NCBI GenBank assembly: GCA_019425655.1
Contig: NQWY01000198.1
Location: 1-56,988 of the forward strand
DNA from: Rhizophagus prolifer
Lineage: Eukaryota; Glomeromycota; Glomeromycetes; Glomerales; Glomeraceae
Direction: 5' to 3'
DNA length: 56,988 nt
Part shown: piece after piece, positions 43,745-52,638 of the stretch
Layout of the letters: the number at the start of each line of letters is the position of its first letter
Position numbering within the stretch: position 1 is the first letter of the stretch
Notes under the pieces: generated by a model
What the model was told of the DNA's origin: nothing
The model's database searches: none
The model's input: the letters and a program-made list of their open reading frames with translations, nothing else
Program-made: the position numbers and the translations under genes

Positions 43745-44923
43745 TTAAAGCAACTCAAATACACTCGCCGCACCTTGACCAGTTCCCACACACATTGTCA
43801 CTACACCATATTTGCTGTTTCTGCGTTTCATTTCGTCAAGGAGTTGAACAGTCAATTTAGTTCCTGTACAACCAAGTGGATGACCAAGTGCGATTGCGCC
43901 TCCGTTTACGTTAACGATTTCAGGATTGATGTTCAATTCTCTTAAAATGGCAACGGATTGAGAAGCAAAAGCTTCATTTAATTCAAATAAATCGATATCC
44001 GATTGTTTAAGACCAGCTTGTTCCAACGCTTTTGGAATGGCGTACATTGGTCCGATTCCCATAATTCTTGGCGGAACTCCGACTGTAGAATAGGAGAGAA
44101 GTCTTGCAACTGGCATCAGGTTTAATTCTTTTACCATTCTTTCGGACATTACCATTGTGAAAGCAGCGCCGTCAGAAGTCTGAGAAGAGTTACCTGCTGT
44201 TACAGAACCATTGGCAGCAAAAACAGGACGAAGTTTCGCCAAGGCCTCGATTGAAGTATCAGCTCTCGGACCTTCATCTTGTTTGAATGCATATTCTTTG
44301 GTCTGGATTTTTTCCTTTTCATCAAGGAAATTATATTTCACATCAATCGGAACAATCTGATTTTCAAATTTTCCTTCCTGTATCGCTTTAATTGCTTTCT
44401 GATGCGAGTTGTAAGCAAACTGATCTTGCTCTTCACGACTCACTTTGAATTCGTTGGCAACCGCTTCGGCCGTCAATCCCATTCCCCAATAATAATCGGG
44501 ATTTGATTTTGCCAAATCTGTGTCCGGAATTGGTTTATAACCGCCCATTGGGATATAAGACATACTTTCTGCACCGCCGGCAATGATACATTCCGCCATT
44601 CCGGCTTTGATTTTCGCCGCTGCAATCGCTATCGATTCTGAGCCCGATGCGCAATATCTGTTCACTGTTACGCCTGGAACTTTATCTGTATCTAATCCCA
44701 TTAATGAGATCAGTCTTGCGACATTAAGTCCTTGTTCTGCTTCCGGCATTGCACAACCGACAATCAAATCGTCGATGCGAGCTGGGTCAAGATTGGGAAC
44801 ATCTTTCATCAGACGTTCTATTACAATTGCCGCCATATCGTCTGGGCGGGTAAAACGCAAAGAACCTTTCGGCGCTTTACCAACTGCTGTTCTGTATCCT
44901 GTTACTATATATGCTTCGTTCAT
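43745..44923 (-). CDS. fadA: Acetyl-CoA acyltransferase (thiolase)
   Basis: Thiolase of 392 residues, the usual length. The nucleophile Cys is in NRYCASGSESIAIAAA near 88-103, with NEAFASQSVA near 332-341, GGAIALGHPLGCTGTK near 351-366 and a second catalytic Cys in MCVGTGQGAA near the end. It cleaves 3-ketoacyl-CoA in the last step of beta-oxidation. It lies between the FadB-like gene and the four helix bundle gene. Confidence 0.93.
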   Translation of the reverse strand: MNEAYIVTGYRTAVGKAPKGSLRFTRPDDMAAIVIERLMKDVPNLDPARIDDLIVGCAMPEAEQGLNVARLISLMGLDTDKVPGVTVNRYCASGSESIAIAAAKIKAGMAECIIAGGAESMSYIPMGGYKPIPDTDLAKSNPDYYWGMGLTAEAVANEFKVSREEQDQFAYNSHQKAIKAIQEGKFENQIVPIDVKYNFLDEKEKIQTKEYAFKQDEGPRADTSIEALAKLRPVFAANGSVTAGNSSQTSDGAAFTMVMSERMVKELNLMPVARLLSYSTVGVPPRIMGIGPMYAIPKALEQAGLKQSDIDLFELNEAFASQSVAILRELNINPEIVNVNGGAIALGHPLGCTGTKLTVQLLDEMKRRNSKYGVVTMCVGTGQGAASVFELL

Positions 44924-44936
44924 TTTAGTTGTATTT

Positions 44937-44964
44937 TGTATTAAAGTATAATGTAAAATGTATT
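44937..44964. repeat. TGTATTAAAGTATAATGTAAAATGTATT-type repeat half
   Basis: A close match to the first half of the palindrome at 28187-28262. It lies at the 3' edge of the four-helix-bundle-encoding segment fused to the FadB-like gene. Confidence 0.5.
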
Positions 44965-47679
44965 TTATTTGCTTCCGTAAACTTGTTTTAATTTGGCTAT
45001 CATATTTTGAATATGATGAATTTCTTTAAGCACAATTTCAAAATTTTCTACTGAAAAGAATTCACATTCTTTTGCAATAATTATCTGGGTTTCAAACTCA
45101 AAAGAAGAACCTAATGCAATATTGAGAAAATGTGAAAATTGTGCATCTGTGTCTCTTCCAGCTCCTTCTGCAATGTTTGACGGTATTGAATACAAGCAAC
45201 GTCTTGATTGAGAAGTAATCCCAAATAATTCATCTTTTGGGAAGTTTTTTGAAATAAAATAATAACTTTTGCAAAGAGCAATTGATTTCTTCCAAACCTC
45301 CAATTCTCTAAACCTTACCGGTTTTCCTGTTTTCAACATTCCACCTATTCTCTCAAGCGTTTTTCTCTCTCCACAAAGTGAAAGGAATGCTTCTCTTTCC
45401 AAATCCAATAAGTATTGTTCAGAAACTTCTGTCTGTTCAGAAAGATTACCACCGGTCATTACATAACCGATTTTATTCGCGATTTTTCTGTCGTGTTCTG
45501 ATGCGTAACCACCTGCAACCATTTGGTCAGTTCCAACGTAGAACATTCCCATAGCTTCGTTTCCAAGAACTCTGACTTTCTCTGGAACTGGAGGTGTATA
45601 ACCTAATTCGTCCAAAACAATTGCCTGACGTTTGGCTTCTGCAATTTGCCTGTCTTTGTTGACAACAATAATATCTTTATCAGTCAAAATTCCCATTTGC
45701 TTAGCTTCCCATGCAGAAGTCGCTACTTTTGCCGTTGCGATATTCATAAAATAATTTCGAAGATGATTGGTCTTAACATCGTCTGGAAGTGTTCCTTTCA
45801 ATGCTCTCAATGCAAATTCTTTTGTTCCGCCACCTCCAGGAATCAAACCAACACCAACTTCAACCAAACCGATATAAGTTTCTGCTGCAGCAACAATTTT
45901 GTCAGCGTGCATAGAGAATTCGCAACCACCACCAAGCGTCATTCCGAAAGGTGCAGCGATAACAGGAATTGATGAATATCTAAGTTTCATTGATGTTTGC
46001 TGAAACATCGCAATCGCCATATTCAGTTCGTACCAATCCTGTTCAACAGCCATCATCATTACCATTGCGAGATTTGCACCGACTGAGAAATTGTCAGCCT
46101 GATTTCCAACAACCAAACCTCTGTAATCTTTCTCGGCAATGTCGATAGATTTATTAAGACCTTCCAAAACGCCACCTCCAAGAGAGTTCATTTTTGAACG
46201 GAACTCGAAGTTCAAAATACCGTCACCAAGGTCAATTAATGCAGATTCGGAATTGGACCAAACTGTTTTTTCTTTTCTAATATTATTAAGTATAATGAAA
46301 GCATCCTGACCAGGAATTGGTTCGTACGATTTTGTATTCTGATTATAGAATAACTGTTTTCCGTTTTCCAGCTTGTAAAAAGATTCGTTTCCGGAAGCCA
46401 GCATTTCTTTTACCCAATCAGCGACTTTATAGCCTTCGCTTTCCACCAAATCAATTCCTTTCTGAACACCAACAAAATCCCAGTTTTCGAACGGTCCGTA
46501 TTTCCAGGCATAACCGGTTTTCATCGCATCATCGATGGAGTAGAACACATCTGTAATTTCCGGAACTCTTTGAGAAACATAAGCGAACAATGAAGCGAAA
46601 TGTTTTCTAATTAATTCTCCGGCTTTAGATTGGTCTTTCAACAAAATCGGAAGTCGGTTTTTCAAACTTCCGGCTTCTTTCGCCGTTGTAACGATAGGAA
46701 GTTTAGGTTGTTTTGTCGGTTCGTATCCCAACGTTTCATAATTAAGAACGAAACGATTCACATTTCCGCCAGCATCTTTTTCTTTATAATAAAATCCTTT
46801 TTTAGCTTTATCACCCAAGAATTTATTTTCAATCAGGAAATTCAGAGTTTTCGAGTCTTTAAGTGCCTGAACCATTTCATCGTCTTTAAGATTCGCCTGA
46901 AGTCCTTTGGTTACGTTGAAAGCCGTGTCTAATCCAACCAAATCTCCCAATTTGAAAGTCCCGGTTTTTGGACGATTCAGCAAATCTCCGGTCAAAGAAT
47001 CTGCTTCTTCAATCGTTAAACCGATTTCTTCCGTCAATTCCATAATTTTCGCCATCGAGTAGACTCCGACTCTGTTGCCGATAAAACCTGGTGTATCTTT
47101 ACAAAGAACCGTTGTTTTTCCAAGGAACTTTTCGCCGTAAGACATAAAGAAATCAATCACAGATTTATCGGTTTTCGGACCTGGAATCACTTCAAATAAT
47201 TTCAGATATCTCGGTGGATTGAAGAAGTGCGTTCCGCAGAAATGCTTCTGGAAATCTTCTGACCTTCCTTCTGACATCAAGTGAATCGGGATTCCTGATG
47301 TGTTAGAAGTTACCAAAGTTCCTTCTTTACGAAGTTTGTCCACTTTTTCAAACATCGATTGTTTGATGTCCAATCTTTCGACAATCACTTCAATGACCCA
47401 ATCCGAATTTTTGATTTTTTCCAAATCATCTTCGAAGTTTCCAACCGTAATTCTGGCTGCGAAAGATTTGTCATAGATGGGCGATGGATTACTTTTCAGA
47501 GCGCTGTCCAGATGTCCTTGTGCCACGCTGTTCCTCGTTTTTTTGTCGGCATTTTCCGAATCTTTCGGAGGCATATCCAACATCAAAACCTGAATGCCGT
47601 TACCTGCCAGATGACAGGCGATGCCGGAACCCATAACACCGGAACCAAGCACCGTAACGTGTTTTATTTTTCTGTTCAT
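44965..47679 (-). CDS. 3-hydroxyacyl-CoA dehydrogenase/enoyl-CoA hydratase fused to a four helix bundle domain
   Basis: 904 residues. The N-terminal Rossmann domain (VTVLGSGVMGSGIACHLAG near 9-27) and following domains are a 3-hydroxyacyl-CoA dehydrogenase; the second half (about 480-789) is an enoyl-CoA hydratase-like domain (GMTLGGGCEFSMHADK, VEVGVGLIPGGGGTKE). Homologues end just after MLKTGKP(L/V)R. Here residue 790 onward (45312 down to 44965) continues in frame into a four helix bundle domain: FRELEVWKKS, SIPSNIAEGAGRDTDAQFSH, LGSSFEFETQ. So an IVP-family gene has joined the enzyme's C-terminus and supplies its stop codon. Steps two and three of beta-oxidation are the expected activities. 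Confidence 0.9.
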   Translation of the reverse strand: MNRKIKHVTVLGSGVMGSGIACHLAGNGIQVLMLDMPPKDSENADKKTRNSVAQGHLDSALKSNPSPIYDKSFAARITVGNFEDDLEKIKNSDWVIEVIVERLDIKQSMFEKVDKLRKEGTLVTSNTSGIPIHLMSEGRSEDFQKHFCGTHFFNPPRYLKLFEVIPGPKTDKSVIDFFMSYGEKFLGKTTVLCKDTPGFIGNRVGVYSMAKIMELTEEIGLTIEEADSLTGDLLNRPKTGTFKLGDLVGLDTAFNVTKGLQANLKDDEMVQALKDSKTLNFLIENKFLGDKAKKGFYYKEKDAGGNVNRFVLNYETLGYEPTKQPKLPIVTTAKEAGSLKNRLPILLKDQSKAGELIRKHFASLFAYVSQRVPEITDVFYSIDDAMKTGYAWKYGPFENWDFVGVQKGIDLVESEGYKVADWVKEMLASGNESFYKLENGKQLFYNQNTKSYEPIPGQDAFIILNNIRKEKTVWSNSESALIDLGDGILNFEFRSKMNSLGGGVLEGLNKSIDIAEKDYRGLVVGNQADNFSVGANLAMVMMMAVEQDWYELNMAIAMFQQTSMKLRYSSIPVIAAPFGMTLGGGCEFSMHADKIVAAAETYIGLVEVGVGLIPGGGGTKEFALRALKGTLPDDVKTNHLRNYFMNIATAKVATSAWEAKQMGILTDKDIIVVNKDRQIAEAKRQAIVLDELGYTPPVPEKVRVLGNEAMGMFYVGTDQMVAGGYASEHDRKIANKIGYVMTGGNLSEQTEVSEQYLLDLEREAFLSLCGERKTLERIGGMLKTGKPVRFRELEVWKKSIALCKSYYFISKNFPKDELFGITSQSRRCLYSIPSNIAEGAGRDTDAQFSHFLNIALGSSFEFETQIIIAKECEFFSVENFEIVLKEIHHIQNMIAKLKQVYGSK

Positions 47680-47733
47680 TATCAGATAATATTTTATGAT
47701 TTATATTTTTTAAAATTATAAGCTATAGATTTC

Positions 47734-47792
47734 TCTCGCAGATTTCAATGATTTTGCAGATTAATCTGCTTGATTTGCTTTAATCAGCGAGA
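47734..47792. repeat. Imperfect palindrome TCTCGCAGATTT...AATCAGCGAGA
   Basis: Related to 27380-27441 and 19938-20003, including the inner TTTTGCAGATTAATCTGC. It separates marR from the FadB-like gene. Confidence 0.55.
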
Positions 47793-47809
47793 ATTTATCT
47801 TTTTTATAA

Positions 47810-48262
47810 TTATTTCTTATGATTTAATTCGTTTGCGATTTTCAGGATGTCTGTCATTACTTCCTTGAAAACTTCAAATTTCTCAGGTGCGATTCTTTCC
47901 AGAACTTTTTTATTAAAGTTAAGAACAACTTCTTTGGATAAATTTCTTGAATTAAGACCTTTATCAGTTAGTTTTATAATCACTTCTCTTTTATCAGTTG
48001 TAGTTTTCTCTTTATAGATATAACCATTGTCTTCAAGAAGCTTGATGATTCTTGTCAGAGAAGTAGGTTCTATTGCCATTTTAGGACCAAGATTCGTACT
48101 TCTCGTACCTTCTTTCGGGTCAATTTTCAGTAATGTAAGAGCTTGTACAGCCGTAGAATTATACAAGGAAGCCTGATCCGAATACATCTTCGAAACAGCC
48201 AGCCAAGCCGATTTTAACATCAAGTCTACACTTTCAACTTTTTCAGTGCTTTTCTTTTCCAT
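47810..48262 (-). CDS. MarR-family transcriptional regulator
   Basis: 150 residues. The winged-helix core has ALTLLKIDPKEGTRSTNLGP near 41-60, the recognition helix segment MAIEPTSLTRIIKLLEDNGY near 63-82, and the wing KTTTDKREVIIKLTDKG near 87-103. It is the first gene of the fad operon and has a perfect palindrome just upstream of its promoter motif, so it probably represses itself and the beta-oxidation genes, with an acyl-CoA as a plausible effector. The effector is inference. Confidence 0.87.
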   Translation of the reverse strand: MEKKSTEKVESVDLMLKSAWLAVSKMYSDQASLYNSTAVQALTLLKIDPKEGTRSTNLGPKMAIEPTSLTRIIKLLEDNGYIYKEKTTTDKREVIIKLTDKGLNSRNLSKEVVLNFNKKVLERIAPEKFEVFKEVMTDILKIANELNHKK

Positions 48263-48287
48263 AATTTGAATCTTAAAGCGTTCCTTA

Positions 48288-48325
48288 CAAATATAAAAAA
48301 AATACTATGCATGCATAGTATTTTT
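48288..48325 (-). promoter_or_regulatory. MarR promoter with 28-bp palindromic operator
   Basis: On the minus strand TATATTTG (48295-48288) is the -7 motif. Immediately upstream, 48298-48325 is a perfect 28-bp palindrome centred on GCATGC (half AAAAATACTATGCA). It would cover the -33 region, the expected site for an autorepressing MarR dimer. Confidence 0.75.
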
Positions 48326-48406
48326 GTGTTAAGTTAATTAATTGATTGATTTGCAATGGTTTAATTATTATGCAAATCTTATTAATTAAAATTGTGAAAA
48401 ATCTAT

Positions 48407-49354
48407 TTAGTTAGGAATACCTTTTTTGATCAAGGTTTGCAGAGATTGTTTAATTTCCTGGAAATTATGACAATTGTCATAAAAATCATCCGAATTCAGT
48501 TCCCAAAAATCATTTTTAAACGTCAATTTAAATTTTCTTAAATCCTGAGAGAAGTTTTTTTGGAGATAAGAAAACATCATTTCTTTTTCCAATTTTGGCG
48601 CATCAATATCCGGCGAATGAAATGCCTGATTGAATTTTAAAATTTTTGGTGTTATCAATTCAGGATTGCTAAGAATGACTTCTTCGGAGATTCCGCTAAT
48701 GAGTTTTTTATCTTTGATCCACCAGATTTTGTCAGAAAATTCTTTTGCCAATCGCCAATCGTGAGAAGAGAAAAGAATCAGTTTGTTTTCTGATTTAGCA
48801 AGATTTCTGAGAAGTGAAAGGATTGTTAATTTATTTTCTTCGTCTAAATGCGTGGTTGGTTCATCCAGAATAATGAAAGGTGAATTTTGGGCCAAAGCTC
48901 TTCCAATGAAGGCTTTTTGAAGATTACCGTCTGATAATTCAGTTAGTTTTTTATTCTGATATTCTGATAAATTGAGTTTGTTTATGATTTCAGTAATTTC
49001 CAGTTTATCAGTTTCATTTAATTTAAAGTAGAAGGGATAATGAATATATTTTCCGAGTGAAATCAAATCCGTAACCGTATAATTATCAGGGATTTCGGAT
49101 TTTGAAAAAACAATGGCAACTTGAGAAGCTATTTCGTTTGAGTCTAATCTCTGAATTGATTTCCCATTCATGAAAATTTCGCCTTTTAAAAGCTTGTTTT
49201 GTCCAAGAATAGATTTGATTAAAGTGGTTTTTCCGATGCCGTTATTTCCCATCAACAAGCAAACTTCGCCTAATTCCAAGGAAGAATCAATATCCGAAAC
49301 TAAAGGATTTGAATAGCCGATTGTTGTGTTTTTTAATTCTAGGAAATGCTTCAT
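48407..49354 (-). CDS. ABC transporter ATP-binding protein (FecE-like)
   Basis: 315 residues. Walker A is MGNNGIGKTTLIKSI near 35-49, the signature region is LSDGNLQKAFIGRALAQ near 139-155 (D replaces the second G of LSGG), Walker B is FIILDEPTTHLD and the H-loop is LFSSHDW. An extra C-terminal segment of about 90 residues follows. It probably energises the FecCD-type permease encoded upstream on the same strand, from which it is now separated by a GxxExxY element. With the permease damaged, it may have no partner. Confidence 0.85.
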   Translation of the reverse strand: MKHFLELKNTTIGYSNPLVSDIDSSLELGEVCLLMGNNGIGKTTLIKSILGQNKLLKGEIFMNGKSIQRLDSNEIASQVAIVFSKSEIPDNYTVTDLISLGKYIHYPFYFKLNETDKLEITEIINKLNLSEYQNKKLTELSDGNLQKAFIGRALAQNSPFIILDEPTTHLDEENKLTILSLLRNLAKSENKLILFSSHDWRLAKEFSDKIWWIKDKKLISGISEEVILSNPELITPKILKFNQAFHSPDIDAPKLEKEMMFSYLQKNFSQDLRKFKLTFKNDFWELNSDDFYDNCHNFQEIKQSLQTLIKKGIPN

Positions 49355-49356
49355 TT

Positions 49357-49929
49357 TTTATCGCAAAGGCACAAAAGTTTTTTAACTATTATTCTGTTTA
49401 AAAGTCGCCAGGCTTATCTTCGATAAATTCTAAAGATTGTTTACAACTCTTTTTATTCCGTTTTTATAATAATCTGTTCTGAAGTTCATTAATAAACCTA
49501 ATTTACAATTTGTCATTTTTAGATAAGTTAGAATTTGTGCTTTGTGAATATCATTCAAATAATCAACAGTTTTTATTTCTAAGATTAATTTGTTTTCTAC
49601 TAATAAATCAATTTTAAAAGCATTCTCGATTACCAAATCATCATAGATTATTGATAATGATTTCTGTTTTTCAATTTTTAATCCAAATTTTTTAATGTCG
49701 TGAAAAAGGCATTCTTCATAAACATTTTCAAATAAACCTGCACCAAGTTTTTTGTAAATTTTAAATCCTAAATCAACGACAATTTTTGCCAATTCGTTTT
49801 CATCCATTGTATTTTTTTATCGAAGATAAAAAACTTTGCGCCAAACTTCATTTGAAACAATTATTCATCGAGATATCTTTGCAACTTCTATCAGTTTTAC
49901 AAACCCAATTTATGCGCCTTTGCGATAAA
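49357..49929. mobile_element. GxxExxY intervening element with nested inverted repeats
   Basis: The outer ends TTTATCGCAAAGGCACAAAA (49357-) and, inverted, TTTATCGCAAAGGCGCATAA (ending at 49929) match in 18 of 20 positions. An inner pair TTATCTTCGATAAA (49414-49427) / TTTATCGAAGATAA (49816-49829) is perfect. Between them lies only the GxxExxY gene. No transposase is present. The whole sits between two genes of one ABC operon. Confidence 0.6.
49430..49807 (-). CDS. GxxExxY protein
   Basis: 125 residues. The name-giving motif GLFENVY lies near 23-29, and a PD-(D/E)xK-nuclease-like core follows (FKIDLLVENKLILEIKTVD near 64-82: D, then E-x-K). The family is common as solo genes in Bacteroidetes and in rRNA intervening sequences; its biological role is not established. 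Nested inverted repeats flank it, which suggests a small insertion unit. It interrupts an ABC transporter operon. Confidence 0.85.
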   Translation of the reverse strand: MDENELAKIVVDLGFKIYKKLGAGLFENVYEECLFHDIKKFGLKIEKQKSLSIIYDDLVIENAFKIDLLVENKLILEIKTVDYLNDIHKAQILTYLKMTNCKLGLLMNFRTDYYKNGIKRVVNNL

Positions 49930-50776
49930 CTATTTATTACTTTTCATCAACATCAACAATATCACAGGAATTCCAAAGAAGGTTGTAATAATATTAATCG
50001 GAAACTGACTTAGTTCCGAAATAATCGAAAAAACCTGCATTATAAAAATACCTAAAATAATATTCAGAATCCATTGATGCCAGAGTTGTGCAGGATTCCA
50101 GATCATTCTGCAAAAATGAGGAACGACAACGCCAATAAACAAAATAGGTCCTAAAAATGCCGTAACTGAAGCAGAAAGTAGTGAAGAAGCAACAATAATG
50201 CTGATTTTTAGTTTGGATTGACTGATGCCGAAACTTTGGGCAAGTCCAAAGCATATAATTTTTCAGACTTTGACTTTCCACATAAAACTGGAGAAACGAA
50301 ACAACAGCGCCAGCCAAAGCCGAAATCAAAAATCCAAAAATAATAATGAAGCTTTTATCCCGAAATCGATTCGAAAATAAGAGTAAAATCATCGTCAGAA
50401 CAATACTTCCAACAATGGATGACAAACTGATAAAACTATTCTGTAAAAAATCCGGAATGACAATATTCTGTGAAAAGAAAATATAAAACGCAACAAATAG
50501 ACTGGAAACCGAAGTGATTCCCAAAACATCAGGACCTGCCAAAGGATTCTTGAAATATTCCTGTAAAAGAAATCCGCTGGTCGGAATCGCTATTCCTATC
50601 AAAAGCATTGCCAAAGCACGATTAATTCTAAATCCGGCAATTTGAAAATTCTCAGATTCTGAATTGATAAAATCAGAAAAATTCAATTTTGCAAAACCAA
50701 CATTGAGATTGATGAAAAACGCAATAATCGCCGATACGATTATCAATGTTACCAGAATAGGAAAACGTTTCATCAA
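49930..50776 (-). pseudogene. FecCD-family ABC permease with internal deletion
   Basis: Inner-membrane permease of the iron/cobalamin class. The first frame (50776 to about 50243) aligns with the family from the start (RINRALAMLLIGIAIPTSG; NPLAGPDVLGITS) to SLKNYMLWT. After that it encodes unrelated sequence to a stop at 49994. Homology resumes in another frame with GLAQSFGISQSKLKISII and runs to the end at 49930. Compared with HmuU in this window, about 42 residues are missing at the junction (near 50236-50251). So this is an internal deletion of roughly 120 bp that also shifts the frame. Confidence 0.8.
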
Positions 50777-50786
50777 GAATAAATTG

Positions 50787-51422
50787 TTATTTCAAAGATT
50801 TTTTCGGGCCAGAAATTCCTGCTTTTTCTTTATTCTCAACAACTTTTGCAGTGGAATTTTGAGCTAATAGTTTTTCGATCTTCTGATTTAGCATTTCTTC
50901 GCTCATAGAACCAACTGTTTCATCAGATTTATCACCTTTTCTAATCAAGGTAAAAGGAATCGCTTCACCATTCCAAGACTGGAAATTTTGCTTGAAAAAC
51001 TCCTGATTCAAAAGTGTTCCGTCCAAAAGAACAACATTTTCTCTAATGTCGTACTCATCCGCAAAATCGCTGACATCTGTTGTCCAATCTGTTTTATTGT
51101 CAAGACTTACGAATGTAAATTTCACAGGCTGATTGGTCAATTCTTTCATTTTTTTCTTGAAAAACGGAATCTCGTGCATGCATGGTCCACACCAGGTTGC
51201 AAAGAAATTGGTCACATAAAGAGTATCAGAATGATTTGATTTCAAAAAAGTTGAAATTTTTTCCGGAGAATATTCTTTCAGCTGTGCAACATCAGCTTCA
51301 CTTTTAGTCGGTTCGACTTTTATAGAATCTTCTTTTGCTTCTTTTTCAGCAACTTTTTCATCGTTCTTTTTACAAGCTAAAAAGCTGAGTGATATGACTG
51401 AATATATAACTAGTTTTTTCAT
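50787..51422 (-). CDS. TlpA-like thioredoxin-fold lipoprotein
   Basis: 211 residues. The lipoprotein signal ends SFLAC (Cys17), followed by a Lys/Glu-rich linker. The thioredoxin-fold domain (about 55-175) has the redox motif FFATWCGPCMHEIPF near 70-84, so it is an envelope thiol-disulfide reductase of the TlpA/ResA type, usually working in cytochrome c maturation or periplasmic repair. It is 10 bp upstream of the damaged permease on the same strand; the functional link is unclear. Confidence 0.85.
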   Translation of the reverse strand: MKKLVIYSVISLSFLACKKNDEKVAEKEAKEDSIKVEPTKSEADVAQLKEYSPEKISTFLKSNHSDTLYVTNFFATWCGPCMHEIPFFKKKMKELTNQPVKFTFVSLDNKTDWTTDVSDFADEYDIRENVVLLDGTLLNQEFFKQNFQSWNGEAIPFTLIRKGDKSDETVGSMSEEMLNQKIEKLLAQNSTAKVVENKEKAGISGPKKSLK

Positions 51423-51489
51423 AATTTTATTTTCTTTAAAACTGAAAATCTCCCTTGCTATTTATGTTTTTTCTTTTGTCAATTTTCAT

Positions 51490-51497
51490 TAAATTTG
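51490..51497 (+). promoter_or_regulatory. -7 promoter motif TAAATTTG
   Basis: Matches TAnnTTTG, 10 bp before the ATG at 51508. Confidence 0.5.
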
Positions 51498-51507
51498 ATT
51501 CTTGACA

Positions 51508-52638
51508 ATGGAGAATCAATTAACAATCGCGAATCAACCTCAGTTTCACAGGCTAAAAATAGCTAAAAAACGACAATTGACCAAAAATGCATTTGAGCTG
51601 GAATTGGCAATTCCTGAGGAACTGAAACAGCACTATCAATATCAGGCCGGGCAATATGTGACGCTGAAATATCATTTCAATGAAAAAGAAATTCAGAATG
51701 ATTATTCTTTCACATCGGCACCTTTTGAAAACAAAATTGATCTGGCGATAAAAATCAATGGCGACGAAAGCTCAACCGATTTCCTGTTCAGGAATTATCA
51801 TATCGGTGACGAAATCTCTGTAAGTGAACCTTTGGGCAGATTTTTTCTTCCTTCAAGACCCAATGAAAAACGGACCATTCTTGCCTTTGCTTCCGGAATA
51901 GGAATTACACCAATTATAAGTCACATTAAGAATATTCTTCACAATGAACAGTTTGCCCGGATCTTTCTTTTCTATGGCAACAAAAGTTATGAGGATATTG
52001 TTCTGAAACAGGAGCTGGAAGATCTGCAGAAACAAAATGTCGGGAGATTCCAGGTTTATTATTTCCTGTCGCAAGAACTTGTTAAGGATAAGCTTTTCCA
52101 GGGACGATTGGATGAGAGAAAAATTTCTTTGATCATCAATCAGATTCTTCATTTGGATGAAGAGGATGAAGAATCGACAATTTGGGACAGTACAGACAAA
52201 GTTTTGATTTGCGGACCTGGTGCAATGATCAAATCCGTAGCAAATGCCTGCTATAACCACGGCATTCCGAAAAAGAATATTCATTTCGAATTATTCGAAG
52301 CTTTCAACGAAGACATCTATCCAACGGAAAAAGAGTTTCCTTTGATTGAGAATGTGAATGTTAAAATAAAATTCAATCATATTGAAAAAGATGGGATTAT
52401 TCTAAAAAATAACGAACGCAAAATCCTTCAGCAATTATTGGATTTGGGTTATAAACTGCCTTATTCCTGCAAATCCGGAATCTGTGGAAGCTGTCTCTGC
52501 TATTTGAAAAACGGGGAAGTGGATATGACAGAAGACGAATATCTGACGGAAAATGAAAAACGCCAGGGAAAAATTCTACCTTGTGTTTCCATAGCAATGA
52601 GCAAAGATGTATATTTAGATTTTGATTTATATAACTAA
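51508..52638 (+). CDS. Ferredoxin-NADP reductase-type oxidoreductase with 2Fe-2S domain
   Basis: 376 residues from the ATG at 51508; an in-frame TTG at 51502 is less likely. The order is FAD domain (about 15-110, with NDYSFTSAP), NAD(P) domain (about 115-250, FASGIGITPIISHI and VLICGPGAM) and a C-terminal plant-type ferredoxin domain (about 285-376) with cysteines in YSCKSGICGSCLCYLKNG and ILPCVSIA. The architecture matches the PaaK/PaaE-type reductase of oxygenases and similar electron-transfer proteins. No oxygenase lies nearby, so the partner is unknown. Confidence 0.87.
   Translation: MENQLTIANQPQFHRLKIAKKRQLTKNAFELELAIPEELKQHYQYQAGQYVTLKYHFNEKEIQNDYSFTSAPFENKIDLAIKINGDESSTDFLFRNYHIGDEISVSEPLGRFFLPSRPNEKRTILAFASGIGITPIISHIKNILHNEQFARIFLFYGNKSYEDIVLKQELEDLQKQNVGRFQVYYFLSQELVKDKLFQGRLDERKISLIINQILHLDEEDEESTIWDSTDKVLICGPGAMIKSVANACYNHGIPKKNIHFELFEAFNEDIYPTEKEFPLIENVNVKIKFNHIEKDGIILKNNERKILQQLLDLGYKLPYSCKSGICGSCLCYLKNGEVDMTEDEYLTENEKRQGKILPCVSIAMSKDVYLDFDLYN

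Noticed and set aside
43323-45312. 23S rRNA intervening sequence
   Set aside because: The four helix bundle frames belong to the IVP family, but no rRNA sequence surrounds them here.
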